Origin: CAXNKH01 sp049296795
GTDB taxonomy: Bacteria; Pseudomonadota; Gammaproteobacteria; Burkholderiales; Burkholderiaceae_C
Assembly (NCBI GenBank): GCA_049296795.1
Contig: JBAQTC010000013.1
Location: 119,456-183,455 of the forward strand
Direction of reading: 5' to 3'
Length of the DNA stretch: 64,000 bases
Program-made: the position numbers and the translations under genes
Notes under the pieces: generated by a model
Seen by the model: only the letters and a program-made list of their open reading frames with translations
What the model was told of the DNA's origin: nothing
Databases searched by the model: none
Shown: in pieces, positions 7,145 through 16,828 of the stretch
Numbering within the stretch: position 1 is the first letter of the stretch
Layout of the letters: each line of letters begins with the position of its first letter

Positions 7145-8886
7145 GTCGCAGCATCGTCTACACCACCAGCCCCTTGTTGGCCAGCCGAACCCCGGTATGG
7201 CGCAGCAAATTTGTGGTGGCCGCGATTGCCCTCGCATTCGCAGGTTTAGCAGGACGGGCCATCTACATCCAGGTCGTTGGCAATGCTTTCTTTAAGCGCC
7301 AAGGTGAGGTGCGCATTGCACGGACGCTGGAGTTGCCGGCGAATCGGGGCCGGATTCTGGATCGCAACGGCCTGATTCTGGCTTCCAATGTGGTGGCCCC
7401 GAGCATCTGGGCCATCCCGGAAGACGTAGACCAGCAAAGCCCAGAGGCCAGGGACAAATTGGTCAAATTGGCGAAATTGCTGGACATTTCTGTGGCCGAT
7501 CTGGCTAAAAAATTGGAAGACGAAGACAAGACCTTTGTTTGGATCAAGCGTCAGGTCGATGAGGCCGTAGTTCAGCAAATCAAAGCACTCGAAATCAAGG
7601 GAATTCACGATCGCAAGGATTACAAACGCAAGTATCCCGAGGGTGAGGCGGCCGCCCATGTGGTGGGTTTCACCAATGTGGAAAATTTGGGGCAAGAAGG
7701 GGTCGAGCTGTCTTTTGAGAAACAACTCAAAGGCCGCGCCGGTTCGCGTCGTGTCATCAAAGACCGACTGGGGCGGGTGGTCGAAGATGTGGGCGAGCAA
7801 GTGTCGCCGGTCGATGGCCCGGACTTGCAGCTCAGCATTGACAGCAAAGTGCAATTCTTCGCTTACCAAAAGTTGCGCGACGCGGTACTGGAGAACAAAG
7901 CCAAAGCCGGCAGCGTGGTGGTGCTCGATACGGTCACCGGTGAATTGCTGGCTTTGGCCAATTACCCCAGTTATATCCCCGACAAGCGGCAAAACCTGAC
8001 CGGCGCGCAATTGCGCAATACCGCCATGACCGATGTGTTTGAGCCAGGCTCAACCATGAAGCCGTTCACAGTCGGCTTGGCGCTGGACACGGGCCGGGTG
8101 ACGCCGGCCACGGTGATTCAGACAGCGCCGGGCAAATTGCAAATTACGGGATCTACCATAACGGACGCCCATCCGCATGGCGCTTTGACGGTTGAGGAAG
8201 TGATACAGAAGTCGAGCAACGTCGGCACGGTGAAAATGGCGATGCAAATGCAGCCGCGCGAAATGTGGGAGCTTTTCTCTGCTGCCGGTTTTGGCCAAAA
8301 GCCACAAATTGAATTCCCAGGAGCCGTCACAGGGCGCTTGCGCCCGTATAAAACCTGGCGTCCGATTGAGCAGGCCACCATGGCTTATGGCTATGGTTTG
8401 TCGGCATCTTTGTTTCAAATGGCGCGCTCCTACACCGTGTTTGCCCACGATGGCCAAATCATTCCGGCCACCATGCTTAAGAGTAATCATCCGGTACAAG
8501 GCGTGCAGGTTTTATCACCACAAACGGCAAGTCAGATGCGCAAGATGCTGCAAATGGCCGCCGGACCGGGCGGAACGGGGCAAAAAGCACAAACCATGGG
8601 CTACTCGGTCGGTGGCAAATCAGGAACTGCGCATAAACAGGTCGGGAAAAGCTACGCCAGCAACAAGTACCGCGCCTGGTTTACGGGCATGGCACCGATC
8701 GAGCAACCCCGCATCATCGTGGCCGTCATGATCGATGAGCCCAGTGCGGGCCAGTATTACGGCGGTGCGGTGGCGGCCCCAGTATTCAGCGAAGTGGTGC
8801 AGCAAACCTTGCGCCTGATGGGTGTGCAGCCCGACATGGCAGTCAAGCCCCAAATCGTGGCCAAAGCCGTGGAAGAAAGCTTCTGA
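7141..8886 (+). CDS. ftsI: Peptidoglycan transpeptidase FtsI (PBP3)
   Basis: A 581-residue division-specific class B penicillin-binding protein. A membrane anchor lies at about 24-46, the dimerisation domain at 55-220 and the transpeptidase domain at 255-560. The catalytic motifs are S304-T-M-K307, S358-S-N360 and K493-S-G-T496. It cross-links septal peptidoglycan together with FtsW, encoded downstream in the same cluster. It overlaps ftsL by 4 nt and shares one base with the murE start. Confidence 0.96.
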   Translation: MSRSIVYTTSPLLASRTPVWRSKFVVAAIALAFAGLAGRAIYIQVVGNAFFKRQGEVRIARTLELPANRGRILDRNGLILASNVVAPSIWAIPEDVDQQSPEARDKLVKLAKLLDISVADLAKKLEDEDKTFVWIKRQVDEAVVQQIKALEIKGIHDRKDYKRKYPEGEAAAHVVGFTNVENLGQEGVELSFEKQLKGRAGSRRVIKDRLGRVVEDVGEQVSPVDGPDLQLSIDSKVQFFAYQKLRDAVLENKAKAGSVVVLDTVTGELLALANYPSYIPDKRQNLTGAQLRNTAMTDVFEPGSTMKPFTVGLALDTGRVTPATVIQTAPGKLQITGSTITDAHPHGALTVEEVIQKSSNVGTVKMAMQMQPREMWELFSAAGFGQKPQIEFPGAVTGRLRPYKTWRPIEQATMAYGYGLSASLFQMARSYTVFAHDGQIIPATMLKSNHPVQGVQVLSPQTASQMRKMLQMAAGPGGTGQKAQTMGYSVGGKSGTAHKQVGKSYASNKYRAWFTGMAPIEQPRIIVAVMIDEPSAGQYYGGAVAAPVFSEVVQQTLRLMGVQPDMAVKPQIVAKAVEESF

Positions 8887-10409
8887 TGCAGCAACTCGCT
8901 ACGCCGCAGCAAGCCGCCCGCTGGTTACACAGCCAAGTCAGTGGCAGCCTGACAACTGACAGCCGACAAGTTCGCCCGGGTGATGGTTTCCTGGCCTGGC
9001 CTGGCTTGGCAACTGATGGTCGAAATTATGTGGCTGCTGCGCTGGCTCAGGGGGCGGCCGCTTGTTTGGTCGAGCAGCAGGACGTGGCCAACTTTCATTT
9101 TGACAGCGACCAAGTAGCCTGTTACCAGGATTTGAAGCAAGCCTGCGGTTCGGTGGCGAGCGCTTATTTTGATCAGCCGAGCCACCAACTGGCGGTGCTG
9201 GCCATTACCGGGACCAATGGCAAGACCTCGACCGCTTGGTGGCTAGCCCAGGCCTTGACGAATTTGCAGCAAGTCAAGGCCATTCCTTGCGGTGTGATCG
9301 GAACCCTGGGCGTGGGTCAACCGCCCAGCGCAGGCCGTGCAGCGCAACTCCAACCCTTCGGCCTGACTACGCCGGACCCGGTGTTGTTGCAGCGTTATTT
9401 GCATGAATTCGTGAGCGCGGGTTTGCAAGCCTGTGCCATCGAAGCTTCTTCAATTGGAATTGAGCAGAAACGGCTGGACGCTACGCAAATTCATAGCGCT
9501 GTGTTCACCAATTTCAGCCAGGACCATCTTGACTACCACGGCTCCATGCAGGACTACTGGCGTGCCAAAGCGGCCCTGTTTCAATGGCCTGGCCTGAAGG
9601 CTGCGGTGATCAATGTGGACGATGAAAAAGGCGCTGAACTCGCTGCCACTATGGCTGGTGGAGCGGTCGATCTGTGGACTTATTCTGTGCGCGGTCCAGC
9701 CCGCTTGCAGGCCCAAGACACCCGCTACGATGCGCACGGTTTGCAGTTCACGGTGCGCGAAAACGACGAGACCCACTGCTTGAAAACACGGTTGATCGGA
9801 CAGTTCAACCTGTCCAATTTGCTCGCTGTGATTGGCACCATGCGTTCAGTCGGCGTGTCTTTGGCGGATGCAGTCCAGGCTTGTACCACGCTGTTGCCGG
9901 TGCCCGGAAGAATGGAGTGTTACGCAGCGCCTGGTCAAACACTGGTGGCGGTTGACTATGCGCATACGCCCGACGCTTTGGCCCAGGCTTTATTGGCTTT
10001 GCGTGGCTTGGCCGAACAACGCGGTGGCCAGCTTTGGTGTGTGTTTGGTTGCGGCGGAGACCGCGATGCCAGCAAGCGCGCCTTAATGGGTGCGATGGCG
10101 GCCAGTTATGCCGACCGGGTGGTGGTCACCAGTGACAATCCGCGCAGTGAGAAAGCGCAGACCATCATCAGCCAGATTTTGTTGGGACTGACAGGACACC
10201 CCGATGTGACGGTGCAAGCCGATCGGGGTTTGGCGATTCAGGAAACCTTGGCTGCCAGTCAGAAGGCCGATGTGGTGCTGATTGCGGGCAAGGGGCACGA
10301 GACCTATCAGGAAGTTGCCGGACACAAGCTGCCTTTTTCGGATGCGGCTCAAGTGCAAAAATTCTTTCAGCAGCATAGCGCGACTGCAAGTCAGGAGCTG
10401 GCTCCATGA
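8886..10409 (+). CDS. murE: UDP-MurNAc-tripeptide synthetase MurE (meso-DAP adding)
   Basis: A 507-residue Mur ligase. GTNGKTS at 109-115 is the ATP loop. DNPR at 417-420 is the signature for selecting meso-diaminopimelate over lysine, so the wall is predicted to be DAP type. The enzyme adds the third residue of the stem peptide in the cytoplasm. The ATG shares its A with the ftsI TGA, and murF starts within the last codon (ATGA). Confidence 0.95.
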   Translation: MQQLATPQQAARWLHSQVSGSLTTDSRQVRPGDGFLAWPGLATDGRNYVAAALAQGAAACLVEQQDVANFHFDSDQVACYQDLKQACGSVASAYFDQPSHQLAVLAITGTNGKTSTAWWLAQALTNLQQVKAIPCGVIGTLGVGQPPSAGRAAQLQPFGLTTPDPVLLQRYLHEFVSAGLQACAIEASSIGIEQKRLDATQIHSAVFTNFSQDHLDYHGSMQDYWRAKAALFQWPGLKAAVINVDDEKGAELAATMAGGAVDLWTYSVRGPARLQAQDTRYDAHGLQFTVRENDETHCLKTRLIGQFNLSNLLAVIGTMRSVGVSLADAVQACTTLLPVPGRMECYAAPGQTLVAVDYAHTPDALAQALLALRGLAEQRGGQLWCVFGCGGDRDASKRALMGAMAASYADRVVVTSDNPRSEKAQTIISQILLGLTGHPDVTVQADRGLAIQETLAASQKADVVLIAGKGHETYQEVAGHKLPFSDAAQVQKFFQQHSATASQELAP

Positions 10410-11821
10410 GCGCGATGATGAACTTGCTGCAAGCCCGGGACTGGATTCCTGGCGCCCGCTTGTCGGGCGCGGGCGAAGTCATGATTCAAAGAGTGCACAC
10501 CGACAGTCGCAGCCTAGAGCCGGGCGACTTGTTCATTGCACTCCAAGGTGAGCATTTCGATGCCCAAGATTTTCTGGCCGAAGCCAAAGCCAAAGGTGCG
10601 GTCGCGGTGATTTGTCAGGACGAAACCAAGTTGCAACAGGCCGGTTTACCCGGTCTCATCGTAGCCAACAGCACCCAGGCGCTGGCTGCGCTGGCAAAGG
10701 GCTGGCGTGCGCAATTCAAGCTGCCTTTGATCGCCGTGACTGGTAGCAACGGCAAGACCACGGTGACACAAATGTTGGCGTCGATTCTGCGTGCTTTCAA
10801 GCCTCAAACCATGTTGGCGACACAAGGAAATTTCAACAATGAAATTGGTGTTGCGCTGACGCTGTTGCGCTTGCGTGAACACCATGACATTGCGGTGCTT
10901 GAACTTGGGATGAACCATCCCGGAGAAATTTCCACGCTCGCGGACATGGCCCAACCGACGGTGGCACTGGTCAACAACGCCCAGCGTGAGCACATGGAAT
11001 TCATGGCCACAATAGAGGCCGTGGCCAGGGAAAACGCCGCGGTCATTGAAGCCTTGGCGCCGACCGGTGTGGCCGTGTTTCCGGCTGATGACACTTTCAG
11101 CCCGCTCTGGCGTCAACTCAGCGGCGAGCGAGCGCATTTTGAATTCTCAATGGGGGCCTCGTCCTCAGCCAATCAACTGGGCTGTGAGTTGCCTTTATGG
11201 GACGATGGTTGCTGGCAGGTTCAAGCGCATACCCCGATCGGTGCGTTGCGCTATAGCTTGCGGATTGCGGGATTGCACAACGTCAAAAATTCCTTGGCAG
11301 CCATGGCCTGTGCCCTGGCCGCTGGCGTGGCGCCCGCTGCGATTGCTCAGGGACTCGACAACTTCACGGCAGTCAAGGGACGTTCAAGCGCCAAGACGCT
11401 GCACTTCGCTGGCCGACGCATCACCTTGATCGATGATTCCTACAACGCCAATCCGGATTCGGTGCGCGCTGCCATCGAGGTGCTGGCGGGTTTACCGGGT
11501 CCCCGCCTTCTGGTGCTGGGTGATATGGGCGAGGTCGGCAACGAAGGGCCACGCTTTCACGCCGAAATCGGTGCCTATGCCCGTGACTTGGGGATCGATG
11601 TCATGTTGACCTTGGGCACTGCATCGGCGATGAGCGCTGACAGCTTTGGAGCTGGTCAGCACTTCCTAGATATCGATGCCTTGAATCGGACCGTACTCGA
11701 GCGGATGCCGACCTTGTCCAGCATCTTGGTCAAGGGCTCACGTTTTATGAAAATGGAGCGGGTGACAGCAGCACTTACTGCGCTGGCAACTGCAGGCCAG
11801 GAGGATGCCCATGCTGCTTAG
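10406..11821 (+). CDS. murF: UDP-MurNAc-tripeptide:D-Ala-D-Ala ligase MurF
   Basis: A 471-residue Mur ligase that completes the pentapeptide by adding D-Ala-D-Ala. TGSNGKTT at 112-119 is the ATP loop, ELGMNHPGEI is the conserved central motif and DDSYNANPDSVR is the C-terminal signature that distinguishes MurF from the other Mur ligases. It overlaps murE by 4 nt, and its end overlaps the start of mraY. Confidence 0.95.
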   Translation: MSAMMNLLQARDWIPGARLSGAGEVMIQRVHTDSRSLEPGDLFIALQGEHFDAQDFLAEAKAKGAVAVICQDETKLQQAGLPGLIVANSTQALAALAKGWRAQFKLPLIAVTGSNGKTTVTQMLASILRAFKPQTMLATQGNFNNEIGVALTLLRLREHHDIAVLELGMNHPGEISTLADMAQPTVALVNNAQREHMEFMATIEAVARENAAVIEALAPTGVAVFPADDTFSPLWRQLSGERAHFEFSMGASSSANQLGCELPLWDDGCWQVQAHTPIGALRYSLRIAGLHNVKNSLAAMACALAAGVAPAAIAQGLDNFTAVKGRSSAKTLHFAGRRITLIDDSYNANPDSVRAAIEVLAGLPGPRLLVLGDMGEVGNEGPRFHAEIGAYARDLGIDVMLTLGTASAMSADSFGAGQHFLDIDALNRTVLERMPTLSSILVKGSRFMKMERVTAALTALATAGQEDAHAA

Positions 11822-12989
11822 CTTGACCCAGTGGTTGCAGACCATGTCACCCGAATTCGGTTATTTCAGGGTATTTCAGTACCTGACGCTGCGCGCGGTG
11901 TTGGCGGCGGTGACTGCTTTGTTGATCGGCCTGATTGCGGGTCCGCGCGTGATTCGCCGCCTGACTGAACTCAAAATCGGGCAGCCGATTCGCGGTTACG
12001 GCATGGAATCACATTTGAGCAAGAGCGGAACGCCGACCATGGGTGGCGTCTTGATTTTGCTGAGCATCGCGATTTCGACTTTGCTGTGGGCTGACCTGAG
12101 CAACCGCTTTGTCTGGATCGTGCTACTGGTTACGCTGGGTTTTGGTGCCATCGGTTGGGTTGATGATTGGCGCAAAGTGGTGCACAAGGACCCAGAGGGA
12201 ATGAGTTCGCGCGAGAAGTATGTTTGGCAATCCCTGATTGGTTTGAGCGCTGCGCTGTATCTGGTGTTCAGTATCTCCGAGAGTTCCAATCTCAAGGTTT
12301 TGGAGTTATTTTTCAGATGGGTGGAGTCTGGCTTTGATTTGAATTTGCCGCCCAAGGCAGGTCTGTTACTGCCCTTTATCAAAGAGGTCAGCTACCCCTT
12401 GGGGGTGTTGGGCTTTGTGATCCTGACCTACTTGGTGATCGTGGGTGCTAGCAATGCCGTCAATTTGACCGATGGTTTGGATGGCTTGGCCATCATGCCG
12501 GTGGTGATGGTGGGCTCGGCGCTAGGTGTATTTGCTTATGTCACGGGCAGTTCGGTTTATTCGAAGTACCTGTTATTTCCCTACATCCCTGGATCGGGTG
12601 AATTGCTGATTTTTTGTTCAGCCATGGCGGGTGCGGGTTTGGCATTTTTGTGGTTTAACACCCATCCCGCTCAGGTTTTCATGGGCGATGTCGGTGCGCT
12701 GGCCCTCGGCGCCGCGCTGGGGACGATTGCCGTCATCGTGCGTCAGGAAATTGTGTTGGCCATCATGGGTGGAATTTTTGTGGTGGAAGCCCTGTCGGTC
12801 ATGTTGCAGGTGCTGTATTTCAAATACACCCGGAAGAAATACGGTGCCGGGCAACGTTTTTTCAAAATGGCTCCGTTGCACCACCATTTTGAGAAGAGCG
12901 GCTGGAAAGAATCCCAAGTGGTGGTTCGTTTCTGGATCATCACCATGCTGTTGTGCTTGGTCGGTTTATCCACCCTGAAGTTACGTTGA
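11811..12989 (+). CDS. mraY: Phospho-MurNAc-pentapeptide transferase MraY
   Basis: A polytopic membrane enzyme (392 residues) that makes lipid I on undecaprenyl phosphate. It has about ten hydrophobic helices and the family motifs GTPTMGG, DDWRK, NLTDGLDGLA and the late APLHHHFEKSGW. The ATG at 11811 is chosen over the in-frame ATG at 11805, because AGGAGG at 11799-11804 touches 11805 but is well spaced from 11811. The start lies inside the last codons of murF. Confidence 0.95.
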   Translation: MLLSLTQWLQTMSPEFGYFRVFQYLTLRAVLAAVTALLIGLIAGPRVIRRLTELKIGQPIRGYGMESHLSKSGTPTMGGVLILLSIAISTLLWADLSNRFVWIVLLVTLGFGAIGWVDDWRKVVHKDPEGMSSREKYVWQSLIGLSAALYLVFSISESSNLKVLELFFRWVESGFDLNLPPKAGLLLPFIKEVSYPLGVLGFVILTYLVIVGASNAVNLTDGLDGLAIMPVVMVGSALGVFAYVTGSSVYSKYLLFPYIPGSGELLIFCSAMAGAGLAFLWFNTHPAQVFMGDVGALALGAALGTIAVIVRQEIVLAIMGGIFVVEALSVMLQVLYFKYTRKKYGAGQRFFKMAPLHHHFEKSGWKESQVVVRFWIITMLLCLVGLSTLKLR

Positions 12990-12999
12990 TCACACCAGC

Positions 13000-14505
13000 A
13001 TGAATCAACTCAAAGACCAACATGTTCTGATCCTGGGTCTGGGTGCGTCCGGCCTGGCGATGGCGCGTTGGTGTGTGGCTTGTGGGGCGCAGGTCACGGT
13101 GGCCGATAGCCGCGAAGCACCGCCTCAGTTAGCGCAGTTGCGCCAGGAACTGAGCGCTGTGGTTTTTGTATCGGGTCCGTTGGATGCTGCGTTGCTCGCG
13201 GGAACAAGGATTCAGGCCGTTTTTGTCAGCCCCGGTCTGAGCCCCGATGCAGTGGCTGCGCCAGTCGCTGCGGCGCAAGCGCAGGGTTTGTGGTTGGGCT
13301 CCGAGTTGAGTCTTTTTATCCAGGGTTTGGCCGAGCTGCGTAGCGAACTCAACTACCAGCCCAAAGTGCTGGCCATCACCGGGACCAACGGCAAGACTAC
13401 CGTCACTGCGCTGACCGGACAATTGGTGCAGCGCAGCGGGAAAACCGTGGCCGTTGCCGGCAACATCGGCCCGACCTTGCTCGATACGCTGTCGCAATGT
13501 CGGGCGAACAACAGTCTGCCTGAGGTGTGGGTGCTGGAGCTGTCGAGTTTCCAATTGCATTACACGCAGGGCTTCGAGCCTAGCGCGGCCACCGTGCTCA
13601 ATATCAGTCAGGATCATTTGGATTGGCATGGCAGCCTGGCGGCTTACACGGCGGCCAAGGCCACCATCTTCGGCGAAACCGGACTGATGCTGCTCAATCG
13701 GGAAGATTCACGGGTAATGGCGATGCTGCCCGCCCCAACCAAAGTACGCCGGCAACGTGAACACGTCAGCTTTGGCTACAACCTGCCGCAACGTGCTGGC
13801 GACTATGGATTGGAAGAAGTCAACGGCATGGTCTGGCTGGTGCGGGCCATGCCGGCCGAAGAGTCGCACAAAATTCGCAAAGCACACGTGCAGGAACTGC
13901 ATATTCAGCGTCTGATGCCCGCTGATGCCTTGCGTATTCGTGGCCGACACAATGCCCTGAATGCGCTGGCCGCTTTGGCTTTGGCATCTGCAGCGGGGTG
14001 CAGCTTGGCGCCGATGCTCTATGGTTTGCGCGAGTACCGAGGTGAGCCGCACCGGGTGGAATCAGTCGCAACCTTAAATGAAGTTGAGTACTTTGATGAC
14101 AGCAAAGGCACCAACGTCGGCGCTACGGTGGCTGCGCTCAGCGGTTTAGGCCAGGAGCGCAAACTGGTTCTGATTCTGGGCGGCGAGGGCAAGGGTCAGG
14201 ATTTCATGCCATTGGTGAGCCCTGTGAGTCGTTATGTTCGCTGCGTGGTGCTGATCGGACGCGATGCGGGCTTAATTCGCGCTGCACTCGCTGCTTGCAA
14301 CGTACCCCTGCTCGATGCCAGCTCCATGGAGCAGGCCGTGGCCTTGGCCCATGCACAGGCATTGGCCGGCGATGCAGTTCTGTTGTCACCGGCTTGCGCC
14401 AGTTTTGACATGTTTGACAATTACAGCCATCGCGCTGCAGCGTTCTGCGCTGCACTCAGAGCCTTGGCACTCGATGCCGGAACCGAATTGGTGAGTACCT
14501 CATGA
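13000..14505 (+). CDS. murD: UDP-MurNAc-L-Ala:D-Glu ligase MurD
   Basis: A 501-residue Mur ligase that adds D-glutamate. It has an N-terminal Rossmann-like UDP domain (VLILGLGASGLAMARW), the ATP loop AITGTNGKTTVT near 125-136, and a C-terminal domain with YFDDSKGTNVGAT and SPACASFDMFDNYSHRG-like residues typical of MurD. It starts 10 nt after mraY; ftsW begins in its final codon (ATGA). Confidence 0.95.
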   Translation: MNQLKDQHVLILGLGASGLAMARWCVACGAQVTVADSREAPPQLAQLRQELSAVVFVSGPLDAALLAGTRIQAVFVSPGLSPDAVAAPVAAAQAQGLWLGSELSLFIQGLAELRSELNYQPKVLAITGTNGKTTVTALTGQLVQRSGKTVAVAGNIGPTLLDTLSQCRANNSLPEVWVLELSSFQLHYTQGFEPSAATVLNISQDHLDWHGSLAAYTAAKATIFGETGLMLLNREDSRVMAMLPAPTKVRRQREHVSFGYNLPQRAGDYGLEEVNGMVWLVRAMPAEESHKIRKAHVQELHIQRLMPADALRIRGRHNALNALAALALASAAGCSLAPMLYGLREYRGEPHRVESVATLNEVEYFDDSKGTNVGATVAALSGLGQERKLVLILGGEGKGQDFMPLVSPVSRYVRCVVLIGRDAGLIRAALAACNVPLLDASSMEQAVALAHAQALAGDAVLLSPACASFDMFDNYSHRAAAFCAALRALALDAGTELVSTS

Positions 14506-15752
14506 GCGCTTTGGCCCAACGCTTCTCAACTTGGTTCTCGCGTGGTTCAGCCAGCAGCGATGCGCATTTGTCTTTGGGCGGCCTGGCGCTAGGTGGGGGC
14601 AGAACGCAGTCGGTTCGGGTGTTTGGCTATGACCAGGCTCTGATTTGGGTCACTCTGTCTTTGCTGGCCTGGGGTTTGATCATGGTGTATTCGGCGTCAA
14701 TTGCCATGCCTGACAACCCCAAGTTCACGCGTTTTGCATCGACTCATTTCTTGGTTCGGCACTTGGCCTCCTTGGTCGTGGCCCTGGTAGCTGCATTGAT
14801 CGCATTCCAGATCCCGCTGTCAACTTGGGAAAAAGTCGCACCTTGGCTGTTTGTTGCTTCTCTGGTGTTGTTGATCGCTGTGTTGATTCCTCATGTGGGC
14901 AAAGGCGTCAATGGCGCCAGACGCTGGATTGCATTTGGGGGGATGAATTTCCAACCCTCGGAGTTAGCCAAGTTTGCAGTATTGCTGTACGCTGCGGACT
15001 ACATGGTGCGGAAAATGGAAGTTAAAGAGCGGTTTTTCCGCGCCGTGATGCCGATGGGCGTGGCCATTGCTGTCGTCGGTCTGCTGTTGTTGGCGGAGCC
15101 TGACATGGGCGCTTTCATGGTGATTGCTGTGATTGCCATGGGTATCTTGTTTCTGGGCGGTGTCAATGCCCGTATGTTCTTCCTGATCGCCGCGATTTTG
15201 GTGGTCGCTTTTGGTCTGATGATCGCTTTTTCCGAATGGCGGCGTGAGCGAATTTTTGCTTACTTGGACCCGTGGGACGCCAAACACACCCTGGGCAAGG
15301 GTTACCAATTGACACACTCTTTGATCGCTATCGGCCGCGGTGAAATTTTTGGCGTTGGACTTGGCGGCAGCATCGAAAAACTTCACTGGTTGCCCGAGGC
15401 CCATACGGACTTTCTGCTCGCCGTGATCGGTGAGGAATTCGGCCTGGTTGGCGTGGTCACCGTCTTGGGCCTGTTCTTCTGGTTGACGCGCCGCATCATT
15501 CATATTGGACGGCAAGCCATTGCGATGGATCGCTTGTTCGCCGGACTGGTGGCGCAGGGTGTGGGGATCTGGATGGGATTTCAGTCTTTCATCAACATGG
15601 GCGTGAATCTGGGGGCACTTCCGACCAAGGGGCTGACTCTGCCCTTGATGAGCTATGGCGGGTCGGCCATCCTGCTCAATATGGTGGCGCTGGCTGTCGT
15701 TTTGCGGATTGATTACGAGAACCGGCAAATGATGCATGGAGGCCGGTTATGA
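14502..15752 (+). CDS. ftsW: Septal peptidoglycan glycosyltransferase FtsW
   Basis: A 416-residue SEDS polymerase with about ten membrane segments. The cytoplasmic N-terminal tail runs to about residue 45. SEDS motifs present include GARRWI, the QPSE(L) motif, LAEPDMGA and HTDFLLAVIGEEFG. FtsW polymerises septal glycan from lipid II in complex with FtsI. It belongs to the same family as RodA at 33098 but is placed in the division cluster. It overlaps murD and murG by ATGA. Confidence 0.95.
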   Translation: MSALAQRFSTWFSRGSASSDAHLSLGGLALGGGRTQSVRVFGYDQALIWVTLSLLAWGLIMVYSASIAMPDNPKFTRFASTHFLVRHLASLVVALVAALIAFQIPLSTWEKVAPWLFVASLVLLIAVLIPHVGKGVNGARRWIAFGGMNFQPSELAKFAVLLYAADYMVRKMEVKERFFRAVMPMGVAIAVVGLLLLAEPDMGAFMVIAVIAMGILFLGGVNARMFFLIAAILVVAFGLMIAFSEWRRERIFAYLDPWDAKHTLGKGYQLTHSLIAIGRGEIFGVGLGGSIEKLHWLPEAHTDFLLAVIGEEFGLVGVVTVLGLFFWLTRRIIHIGRQAIAMDRLFAGLVAQGVGIWMGFQSFINMGVNLGALPTKGLTLPLMSYGGSAILLNMVALAVVLRIDYENRQMMHGGRL

Positions 15753-16828
15753 GCCAAAAATGCGCCTTGGTGATGGCTGGCGGAACGGGGGGCCACATCT
15801 TCCCTGGCTTGGCTGTGGCTGACGCTTTGCGCGATCGGGGTTGGCGTGTGCACTGGCTCGGTGGGCCGGGCAGCGCGGGAAAACCGAGCATGGAAAGTGA
15901 ATTGGTTCCTGGGCGTGGCTACTCTTTTGAAGTTGTGGATTTCTCTGGAGTTCGCGGTAAAAATGCTATCACTTTGGCCTGGTTGCCACTGCGTTTACTC
16001 AAGGCTTTTTGGCAAAGTATCCAGGTGCTGCGTCGGGTCAAGCCCGATGTGCTGGTGGGACTAGGCGGCTACATCACGTTCCCGGGCGCCATGATGGGTG
16101 TGCTGTTGGGTAAGCCACTGATCCTGCACGAACAAAATTCGGTGGCGGGCATGGTCAACCGGGTGCTGGCTGGCGTCGCCGATCGCGTTTTCACCGCTTT
16201 TCCCGCGGTACTCAAAAAAGGTCTGTGGGTGGGTAATCCCCTGCGACCGGCTTTTTTCCAACAAGGCGACCCGGTGACTCGGTTCGCCCAGCGCAGCGGT
16301 CCTTTGCGCTTGCTGGTGGTCGGTGGCAGCTTGGGCGCCAAGGCCTTGAATGAGGTGGTTCCCAAGGCGCTGGCTCAGATCCCGGAAGCGGTGCGTCCGC
16401 AAGTCATGCATCAAAGCGGAGCGCATCAGATAGAAGCCTTGCGCGCCAACTACGCCGCCGCCGGAGTGCGTGCCGAACTGACGCCTTTCATCGACGACAC
16501 GGCCCAGGCGTTTGCCCAGGCTGATCTGGTGCTGTGCCGCTGCGGCGCCAGCACCGTGACCGAGATCGCGGCGGTGGGTGCGGCAGCGGTGTGGGTGCCA
16601 TTCCCCCATGCCGTCGATGACCATCAAACCGTCAACGCGCAGTTCATGGTCAAGCAGGGGGCGGGTTGGTTGCTGCCGCAAGCGGAGCTGAGTCCCGAGA
16701 AATTGGCGCAGCTGTTGCTAACCCTGGAACGACCGGTCTTGCTGGAAATGGCTTTGAAAGCCAAGCAACTGGAAAAAATCGATGCTGTGCACGACATAGT
16801 GCAGGCTTGTGAGGAGTTGGTCGGATGA
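15749..16828 (+). CDS. murG: UDP-GlcNAc:lipid I GlcNAc transferase MurG
   Basis: A 359-residue GT28 glycosyltransferase with two Rossmann domains that converts lipid I to lipid II on the inner membrane face. Signatures are MAGGTGGHIFPGLA at the N-terminus, HEQNSVAGMVNR, VVGGSLGAKALN and CRCGASTVTEIAAVG. It is linked by ATGA overlaps to ftsW and murC. Confidence 0.96.
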   Translation: MSQKCALVMAGGTGGHIFPGLAVADALRDRGWRVHWLGGPGSAGKPSMESELVPGRGYSFEVVDFSGVRGKNAITLAWLPLRLLKAFWQSIQVLRRVKPDVLVGLGGYITFPGAMMGVLLGKPLILHEQNSVAGMVNRVLAGVADRVFTAFPAVLKKGLWVGNPLRPAFFQQGDPVTRFAQRSGPLRLLVVGGSLGAKALNEVVPKALAQIPEAVRPQVMHQSGAHQIEALRANYAAAGVRAELTPFIDDTAQAFAQADLVLCRCGASTVTEIAAVGAAAVWVPFPHAVDDHQTVNAQFMVKQGAGWLLPQAELSPEKLAQLLLTLERPVLLEMALKAKQLEKIDAVHDIVQACEELVG